Shown here: piece after piece, positions 5,380 to 11,362 of the stretch
Layout of the letters: every line of letters starts with the position of its first letter
Numbering within the stretch: the stretch's first letter is position 1
Assembly: GCA_964650965.1 (NCBI GenBank)
Contig: CAZYYO010000070.1
Span: 1 to 11,362 of the forward strand
DNA length: 11,362 nucleotides
From: CAZYYO01 sp964650965
GTDB lineage: Bacteria; Bacillota; Clostridia; Lachnospirales; Lachnospiraceae
Direction: 5' to 3'
Notes under the pieces: model-generated
The model's database searches: none
What the model was told of the DNA's origin: nothing
Seen by the model: the letters and a program-made list of their open reading frames with translations, nothing else
Program-made: the position numbers and the translations under genes

Positions 5380-7385
5380 ATGGTAGACAAGAAGATATTA
5401 CAGAAACGGAAATTTGGAATACAGGCACAGCTCCTTGCATTTTTGCTTCCAGTGGTTGCAATTGCATTCTTAGTTTTGATTGTTATCTCCTATATGTCCT
5501 CCAAAACCAGTATTGAAAATAAGACCAGGGAATTGTTGGAATCCGAAGGTAAGACCAGCGCTAATGAGATTCATGCATGGGAGAACCAGAATCTTGCAGC
5601 ATTGGATACCATGGCTGATAACATTGTGAGCCTGAAGCTTACAAATGAACAGATTCTTAGCTATGAGGATGATACAATTGGAGCTTATGGAGATTTTCCA
5701 AATGGTGTATATATTACCTGCGAAGATGGGAGCATCATTGATGCATCTGGCTGGGAACCGGAGGGAGACCCAACAGAAGGAGCTTGGTATACCGAAGGAA
5801 TAGAACATGAGACCTTTGCGTTCGGAGAGCCATATATAGATACTTATACCAATGAATATGTGGTAACTGCCAGTAGATGCATTCCCAGTCTTAATGGGAA
5901 GAAGCAGTTATTGCAGCAGATGTAAGCCTTTCCAAGCTGTCACAGGTTGTAAAGAAGGTTGAAATTGTGGGGAATGGAGATGCCTGTATCATTGATGGTG
6001 CCACAGGGATTGTGTTGGCCAGCAAGGATCCCAAGATTACAGGAAGAACCGTAGAGGAATTAGCTGACAGCTTCTACCAGAAGGTATATGTAGATATCCA
6101 AACGGGGGATTTGAAGACAGAATCCTATGATTCCCAGGATGGAACCTATATGGCGAGCATCCAACCAGTTTCTGGAACCAAATGGTATATTGTATCGAGA
6201 GCCTTGGAAGATAATATCTACAGTGACCTGACAGCATTGGGCGTGCGGCTTTTCCTAGTGTGCCTGGTTATGATAGCTGCAATATCCGCTATTTTAATTC
6301 TTCAAATTCGACGGATTACCAGACCAATTCAGAAGCTGACAGACACCATTGTTGCTGTAACAGATGGAGATTTTACCGCAGATGTTAAGGTAACAGGGAA
6401 TGACGAAGTAACTATTATGGCCAGTAGTGTAAAAGAATTTCTTCAGGTGATGCGGGAAACCCTGGGATCTATCGTACATATTTCCGATAAGATTGATGTG
6501 CAGGCCAGAGACAGCAGGGAGATTTCCGGGGAACTGAATGATACTGCAACAGATCAGTCAGAGGCAATGAACCAGATGCATGATAATCTGGAGGAATTGG
6601 TGAAGTCTATTACAGTAATTGCGGAGAATGCAACGAAGCTGGCAAATGTGGTGTCAGAGACCAACGATAATGGAAATCAGGCCATTGAAAATATAGAGCG
6701 TACCATTACAGAGGCAGATAGCGGAAGAAACAGCATGCAGGGGGTTACCCAGTGCATGGGAGATATGAAGCAGAACATGGATCAGCTGGAGACCTCGATT
6801 ACTGATGTTGGAACTGCAGCAGTGAAGGTAAATGAGATTACTTCTACGATTCGAGGTATTGCAGAAGAGACCAACTTACTGGCTTTGAATGCAAGTATTG
6901 AAGCTGCCCGGGCGGGAGAGGCAGGTCGTGGATTTGCAGTTGTGGCCACACAAATCAAGAAACTGGCAGAGACCTCAGCAAATGCTGCAGATGAAATTAC
7001 CGTCTTAATTGATTCGGTTACCAGACAGATCAATGATACCGTTGTACAAAGCCAGGTGAATATGGAACAGATTCATACTAGTACACAACAGGTATACAAT
7101 GCGTCCGAACAATTTAATACAATATTTGAGAGTATCGACAATACGAACCACATTGTGCATGAGATGATTGATAAAATAAGAGAAGTCAATGATGTAGCAT
7201 CTGATATGGCAGCGATTACAGAAGAGCAGTCTGCATCAGCAGAAGAGATAGAAGCTACAGCGGAAAATATTCAGAAGCTGGCTACAGTAGTAACAGAGAA
7301 CAGCGCGAATGTGAAGAAGGATTCTAAGGAAATGACCGTTACAGCAGATACATTGAAGGATCATATATCCAAGTTTAAAATTTAG
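5380..7385 (+). pseudogene. Methyl-accepting chemotaxis protein, split by a one-base frameshift
   Basis: The first part (frame of 5380, stop 5923-5925) has TM1 (LLAFLLPVVAIAFLVLIVISY) followed by an extracellular dCache-type sensor. The second (frame of 5904, to 7385) completes the sensor and adds TM2, HAMP and a full signalling domain. Its hairpin tip, IAEETNLLALNASIEAARAG, is intact, and there is no C-terminal receptor pentapeptide for CheR/CheB. Adding one base at 5904/5905 turns QLLQQM-stop into the expected AVIAADVSLSKLS and restores about 670 residues. No canonical slippery heptamer is present, so this is a recent mutation or a sequencing error rather than programmed shifting. Re-initiation at GTG 5967 is conceivable but would lose TM1 and most of the sensor. 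The start at 5380 is preferred over ATG 5347 because GAGAGGG (5367-5373) precedes it and 5347 lies at the predicted transcription start. Ligand unknown. Confidence 0.85.
7353..7381 (+). promoter_or_regulatory. Candidate promoter of the nuclease/ATPase pair, inside the receptor gene end
   Basis: TTGAAG (7353-7358), 17 bases, then TAAAAT (7376-7381): four and five consensus matches. It overlaps the last codons of the chemotaxis receptor and would start transcription near 7388, giving a leader of about 56 bases. There is no obvious terminator between the receptor stop (7385) and the next gene (7444), so readthrough is also possible. Confidence 0.42.
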
Positions 7386-7443
7386 TATATCAGGCTGGGG
7401 AGCTTAGGAGTTATTCCACGATATTCGGGAGGAATATAATTAT

Positions 7444-8535
7444 ATGAAAATCATACATTGTGCAGATTTACATCTTGATTCGAAGATGGAATCTAATTTA
7501 GATCCCCAAAAGGCAAAATTACGCAGAACAGAGCTGTTAGACACCTATGATCGGATGGTGGCCTATGCTGTTGCCCAGCAGGTATCGGTGATTATGATTG
7601 CAGGAGACTTGTTTGATAAGCCCCATATTCGAAAGACTGCAAAAACCCGGGTTTTAGAGCAGATTTATGAACATCCGGAGATAGATTTTTTGTATATCAG
7701 AGGGAATCATGACCAGTCAGATTTTCTTTCGGAAATGGACGAGGACGAAATCCCAGAGAACTTGAAATTATTTCCTGGGGATCAATGGACTAGCTATGAG
7801 TACCCAGAGGCTGTTATTACAGGTTTGGAATTAAACAGTCAAAACAGCAAAACGCTGGCAATGAATTTGGTATTAGATCAAATGAAATGTAATATTGTTA
7901 TGCTTCATGGTCAGGAATCACTGTACGATGGTAAGGACAAAACAGAGATTATTAATTTGTCTGAACTTAAAAATAAGAATATCGATTATTTGGCACTAGG
8001 ACATATTCATGGATATAAGAAGGAAAGGCTAGATGAGCGCGGAGAATACTGCTACTGCGGATGCTTAGAAGGACGTGGCTTTGATGAGTGTGGTCCCAAG
8101 GGATTTGTTTTGCTGACGGTAGAGGAGCATCATGTAGATAGTGTTTTTGTTCCCTTTTCCAGTAGAAATTTTCATCAGATTGAAGTAGAGATTCATGATG
8201 AAATGAATGTCCCCCAGATGATTGATGCCATTGATCAGCAAACCTGTCATATTCCAGAGAAGGATATGGTGAAAATTCTGCTTAAGGGCCAGATTGATAT
8301 GGATATGGATTTAGATATTGCAAGAATTGTGCGTTCATTTCAGGACAGGTTCTTTTTTGTTAAGGTGTATGATCGGACCCAAATGTTGATCGACTACGAT
8401 AGCTTTGCAAATGATAAGAGCCTGAAGGGAGAGTTTGTCAGACTCATGCAGCAGCAGGATATGACAGAGCAGGAGCGTTCCCAGATTATTGAGTTAGGTA
8501 TTCGAGCAATTATGGGAGAGGAAGTAGAACAATGA
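7444..8535 (+). CDS. SbcD/Mre11-like (YhaO-type) DNA exonuclease, metallophosphoesterase
   Basis: A 363-residue calcineurin-like phosphoesterase of the SbcD/Mre11 group, expected to be the Mn-dependent nuclease subunit that partners the ATPase encoded next and processes DNA ends or hairpins. All metal-binding motifs are present: DLHLD (8-12; D8, H10), GDLFD (54-58; D55), GNHD (87-90; N88, H89), LHGQ (154-157; H155) and GHIHG (186-190; H187, H189). The C-terminal 240-363 is the capping/partner-binding region. GGGAGG (7427-7432) precedes the ATG by 11 bases, slightly long; a small TATTCC/GGAATA stem (7412-7417 with 7431-7436) could partly cover it. The stop overlaps the partner start in ATGA (8532-8535), as expected for a stoichiometric complex. 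YhaO-like is more likely than classical SbcD, judging by the partner's membrane hairpin. Confidence 0.9.
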   Translation: MKIIHCADLHLDSKMESNLDPQKAKLRRTELLDTYDRMVAYAVAQQVSVIMIAGDLFDKPHIRKTAKTRVLEQIYEHPEIDFLYIRGNHDQSDFLSEMDEDEIPENLKLFPGDQWTSYEYPEAVITGLELNSQNSKTLAMNLVLDQMKCNIVMLHGQESLYDGKDKTEIINLSELKNKNIDYLALGHIHGYKKERLDERGEYCYCGCLEGRGFDECGPKGFVLLTVEEHHVDSVFVPFSSRNFHQIEVEIHDEMNVPQMIDAIDQQTCHIPEKDMVKILLKGQIDMDMDLDIARIVRSFQDRFFFVKVYDRTQMLIDYDSFANDKSLKGEFVRLMQQQDMTEQERSQIIELGIRAIMGEEVEQ

Positions 8536-11243
8536 AATTAATATCATGCTACATAGCCGGATTTGGAAAAATTACAAATTATTCCCATGATTTTACAGAT
8601 GGATTAAATACATTTTATGAGGAAAATGGGTGGGGGAAAACCACCTTTTCTGTATTTATCAAAGCAATGTTTTATGGAATGGAGTACTCACCCAGAAAGA
8701 AGGAGCTGACAGAACGGGAGCACTATTATCCTTGGGATTCTTCTAATTATGGGGGAAACCTGGTTCTGGAGGTAGAAGGAAAGAAATATCGTATTGAGCG
8801 AAGCTTTGGCAAAACCAATAAGGATGATACTTATCTATTGATAGATGTTGCTACTAATAAGGAGTCAGACCGTTTCTCTGAGAAAATTGGAGAGGAATTG
8901 TTTCAGGTGGATCGGGATTCTTTTGAAAAAAGTATCTTCATCCCTCAGGATGCCTTAAATACCACCATGACAGATAGCCTAAATGCCAAAATGGGGAATT
9001 TGTCTTCTGCAAAGGATGATGTGAATAATTTCGACCTGGCAATGAACCGGGTAGAAGAGGCTAAACGCAGCTATACCAGAAACAGCAAGATTAACCCAGG
9101 ACAGGTGCCTAGAATTCGTCAGGAGATGCGCAACGTCAAGGAGCAGCTTGAGCAGCTTCCTGCATTGAATGATGGATATGAGAAGAAGGCACAGCTGATT
9201 GATGAGAAGCGTGTTATGCTGCGCCAGTTAGAAAAAGAAAAGGAGGTTCTTGCAGAGCAGATTCGCCAGCAAAGCAAGAACGAGCAGCAGCTGGGAGCCT
9301 ACCGGGAGAAGAAGGAACTGTTAGAGAAGGAAAAGGAATTGGTGCTGCATCTGGATGACTTTTTTGCGAAGGGAATCCCAGACATGGAGGAGCAGCAGCA
9401 GATAGAGGAACAGGAACGGGCGTATGCGATTCTTGCTGAGAAAATCCAGGAATTGGAGGGGCGTCTGCCAGCACATGAAGATATTGCTCGTTGGAATGAA
9501 TTATTTGTGCGTGAACAAGTGAAAGACCATCCTCAGGGAGAACCAGCAGTTACTACCGGAGAAAATTATATTCCAAGCCCACAGCAGTTCATGCAATGGA
9601 ACCAGCAGGCTGCAAGAATGCATGAACTTCGTATTCAAGGAAAACATTCCCAGATGTCCGAGGAAAACCGCAGGCAGCTGGCAGAATTGAAGGAATATTT
9701 TGGTAGAAAATGTCCTACGGAGCATGAGATGGATCATGTAGAAGACCGTATGATTCGTCTGGCTAAGTTAGAAGGTAAAATCAGTGAGGTTGAGACCCGC
9801 CATCAGTCATTGCTTCTTCAGAGAAACAATGATTTGAGACAAATGAAGGCTGCAAAAAATCCGGCAGCATTAATCACAATTATTATTATGTGTTCGGCAC
9901 TTGTGGTTTGCGGAGGAATTCTTCAGCAAATGTATGCAGGAAACCGTTTTTCTATTTTCACCATTTTGTGTTTTGTGGCTGCAATTTTTATTGCGTCCAT
10001 CTATTTTATGGCCAGTCGAAGGAAAAGCCAGCTGGCGAAGCAAAATATGCAGGGAAATCAGGAACAGCTGGAGTTATGTCAGGAGCAGATGAATGACTAT
10101 AAGCTGGAGCGGGAAGAGCTGTTAAGAAAAAGCAAGGAATTTCTATCCTATTTTCTGGTTACCCCCACGGAAAGCATGCAGCAGATGGCGCAGGAAATTC
10201 GAAGGAAGCTGGATGAATATCAGCGTTTGTTAAGGGAAGAAGAACAGACAATGAAGGATACTACAGGCACCATGGATGAATTGTCAGACACCCAGCTGCA
10301 GTTATATACTGCATTGGAGCGATATGCCAATGCCTATCATATGGATTTGTACCACGAGCCGACGGAGACACAGCTTTTATCGCAATTAAAAAACGATGGT
10401 GCAGAGTACGAAAAATATATTGAGCTGTGTGAAAAAATTCAGACAGCAAAACAGGAATCAGAACATTATCGTGAAATTATCATGTCATATGTGCTTCGGT
10501 TTCCGGTTGAAGAGAAACAATCCATTCAGGAGAAGCTGTTAGAAATTCGTAAAAATATGCAAAGCAGTGAAAATGCAACAGAAAGAATTTTAAAGCTTAC
10601 AAAGGAAATCAATGCATTCCAACAGGAAAATCAGGTAGATGAAAATATTGAGTCGGTGGAAAATCTACAGGAAAGACAGCTCCATTTGGATGGAGAAATA
10701 TCAGAACTGAATCGTGTGATTACGGTAGAGAAAGATTCACTTGCCCATATGTCAGAAAGATTAGAGGAATGTGAAGATGCAGAATCTAATCTAGAACTTC
10801 TTCAGGAACAGTTGAAGGAGTGTGAAGAGAAGGTACAGGTACTTGAGAAGACTAGTATGTACCTCCAGAAGGCGAAGGAACAGTTCTTGTCCAAATATAT
10901 GGGACCATTGCAAAATAGTCTTCAAAAGTATCTGAATCTTCTCAGTGTGGATCATGAAGAAAGCTTTACATTAGATATGGACTTGTCTATTCGATTTATT
11001 CATCAGGGTTCTAGTAAAGAAGGAGATTATCTTAGTGCAGGCTATCGGGACTTGGCAGCCCTATGTTCCCGTTTTGCTCTATTAGATGTATTGTATCAGA
11101 AGGAACAGCCGGTAATTGTTTTGGATGATCCTTTTACAAATTTTGATGAAGCACGGGTGAAGAAGGCAAAAGAACTTCTTCAAAAAATAGCCGCTGAACG
11201 TCAGGTGATTTATTATACCTGTCATGAGAGTCGAAAAATTTAG
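8532..11243 (+). CDS. SbcC/Rad50-like (YhaN-type) ATPase with a central membrane hairpin
   Basis: A 903-residue SMC-like ATPase, partner of the upstream nuclease. The N-terminal ATPase half has Walker A EENGWGKTT (30-38), with Glu where the first Gly of the P-loop normally sits, and Q-loop FIPQDAL (136-142). Long coiled coils cover roughly 190-440 and 500-785. The C-terminal half has signature LSAG (834-837), Walker B VIVLDDPF (861-868), D-loop FDE (871-873) and the switch His in YYTCHES (894-900). Between the coiled coils lie two hydrophobic helices (about 444-462 and 473-493) joined by a ten-residue loop and followed by ASRRKSQ, where Rad50/SbcC has a CxxC zinc hook; no CxxC is present. Both arms should therefore be cytoplasmic with the apex in the membrane. 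AGAGGAAG (8517-8523... region) precedes the overlapping ATG. The complex is probably a membrane-anchored DNA-end processing machine; that role is inferred. Confidence 0.88.
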   Translation: MKLISCYIAGFGKITNYSHDFTDGLNTFYEENGWGKTTFSVFIKAMFYGMEYSPRKKELTEREHYYPWDSSNYGGNLVLEVEGKKYRIERSFGKTNKDDTYLLIDVATNKESDRFSEKIGEELFQVDRDSFEKSIFIPQDALNTTMTDSLNAKMGNLSSAKDDVNNFDLAMNRVEEAKRSYTRNSKINPGQVPRIRQEMRNVKEQLEQLPALNDGYEKKAQLIDEKRVMLRQLEKEKEVLAEQIRQQSKNEQQLGAYREKKELLEKEKELVLHLDDFFAKGIPDMEEQQQIEEQERAYAILAEKIQELEGRLPAHEDIARWNELFVREQVKDHPQGEPAVTTGENYIPSPQQFMQWNQQAARMHELRIQGKHSQMSEENRRQLAELKEYFGRKCPTEHEMDHVEDRMIRLAKLEGKISEVETRHQSLLLQRNNDLRQMKAAKNPAALITIIIMCSALVVCGGILQQMYAGNRFSIFTILCFVAAIFIASIYFMASRRKSQLAKQNMQGNQEQLELCQEQMNDYKLEREELLRKSKEFLSYFLVTPTESMQQMAQEIRRKLDEYQRLLREEEQTMKDTTGTMDELSDTQLQLYTALERYANAYHMDLYHEPTETQLLSQLKNDGAEYEKYIELCEKIQTAKQESEHYREIIMSYVLRFPVEEKQSIQEKLLEIRKNMQSSENATERILKLTKEINAFQQENQVDENIESVENLQERQLHLDGEISELNRVITVEKDSLAHMSERLEECEDAESNLELLQEQLKECEEKVQVLEKTSMYLQKAKEQFLSKYMGPLQNSLQKYLNLLSVDHEESFTLDMDLSIRFIHQGSSKEGDYLSAGYRDLAALCSRFALLDVLYQKEQPVIVLDDPFTNFDEARVKKAKELLQKIAAERQVIYYTCHESRKI

Positions 11244-11252
11244 AAAAATATC

Positions 11253-11281
11253 TTGACATTTAAACCACTGTTCTATATAAT
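11253..11281 (+). promoter_or_regulatory. Fully consensus sigma-A promoter of the tRNA gene
   Basis: TTGACA (11253-11258), a 17-base spacer, and TATAAT (11276-11281) match the sigma-A consensus at all twelve positions. It starts ten bases after the ATPase stop codon. The expected start point is near 11288, about 20 bases before the mature tRNA, giving a short 5' leader for RNase P to remove. A strong promoter of this type is usual for stable RNA operons. Confidence 0.9.
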
Positions 11282-11306
11282 AAATTTTGCTGTGACAAAC
11301 AGTGGT
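11264..11306. repeat. 9-bp inverted repeat spanning the tRNA promoter -10 and start region
   Basis: ACCACTGTT (11264-11272, between the -35 and -10 boxes) is the exact reverse complement of AACAGTGGT (11298-11306, ending two bases before the tRNA). The 25 bases between hold the -10 box and the predicted start point. It could be a split operator or a DNA cruciform. It cannot form in the RNA, because the left arm is upstream of the start point. Confidence 0.75.
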
Positions 11307-11308
11307 GA

Positions 11309-11362
<54 letters not shown>

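Noticed and set aside
5895..5910. Programmed -1 ribosomal frameshift in the chemotaxis receptor
   Set aside because: The zero-frame codons AAT GGG AAG AAG CAG offer no X-XXY-YYZ slippery heptamer, Lys tRNA would re-pair poorly on GAA, and receptors of this family are not known to use frameshifting. A mutation or sequencing error is simpler.
9214..9474. Proline-rich minus-strand open frame opposite the ATPase coiled coil
   Set aside because: The proline/serine bias is what the reverse complement of Glu/Gln-rich coiled-coil codons produces.

Overview
The window looks like chromosomal DNA of a Gram-positive, low-to-moderate GC anaerobe of the Clostridia, most probably a Lachnospiraceae relative. 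This rests on strong GGAGG-type ribosome binding sites, consensus sigma-A promoters, the Tet(M)-like GTPase with a YacP/Rae1-like tail, and a YhaO/YhaN-type SbcDC pair. It is inference from protein character and layout, with no database search. All genes lie on the + strand.

Region 1 (1-1112) is an Rpn/PD-(D/E)XK nuclease-transposase gene, visibly more AT-rich than the rest. Its main ribosome binding site is buried in a hairpin. An in-frame internal start with a near-perfect Shine-Dalgarno sequence could make a separate 56-residue C-terminal protein. This resembles the intragenic nuclease/inhibitor arrangement reported for enterobacterial Rpn proteins. A strong terminator closes the unit.

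Region 2 (1113-1470) has no credible gene. Most of it is an imperfect inverted repeat with arms of about 70 bases around a centre that folds into two more hairpins. It could be a miniature mobile element or a branched RNA. A sigma-A promoter follows.

Region 3 (1471-5270) is a two-gene operon with an ATGA overlap: an AI-2E-type membrane transporter, then an 882-residue protein joining a Tet(M)/EF-G-like GTPase to a C-terminal NYN nuclease domain of the YacP/Rae1 type. Rae1 cleaves mRNA in the ribosomal A site, and Tet(M)/EF-G-like GTPases bind the same region of the ribosome. The fusion therefore suggests a translation-factor-delivered ribosome-associated mRNA endonuclease. The loop used by Tet(M) against tetracycline is replaced, so antibiotic protection is unlikely to be its job. 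This is the most interesting item in the window.

Region 4 (5271-7385) is a methyl-accepting chemotaxis protein gene broken by one missing base near 5904. Region 5 (7386-11243) is an overlapping pair encoding an SbcD/Mre11-like nuclease and an SbcC/Rad50-like ATPase. The ATPase carries a two-helix membrane hairpin between its coiled coils, where Rad50 has its zinc hook. Region 6 (11244-11362) is a fully consensus promoter driving a tRNA-Phe(GAA) gene cut by the window edge, with a 9-bp inverted repeat spanning the -10 box and start region.
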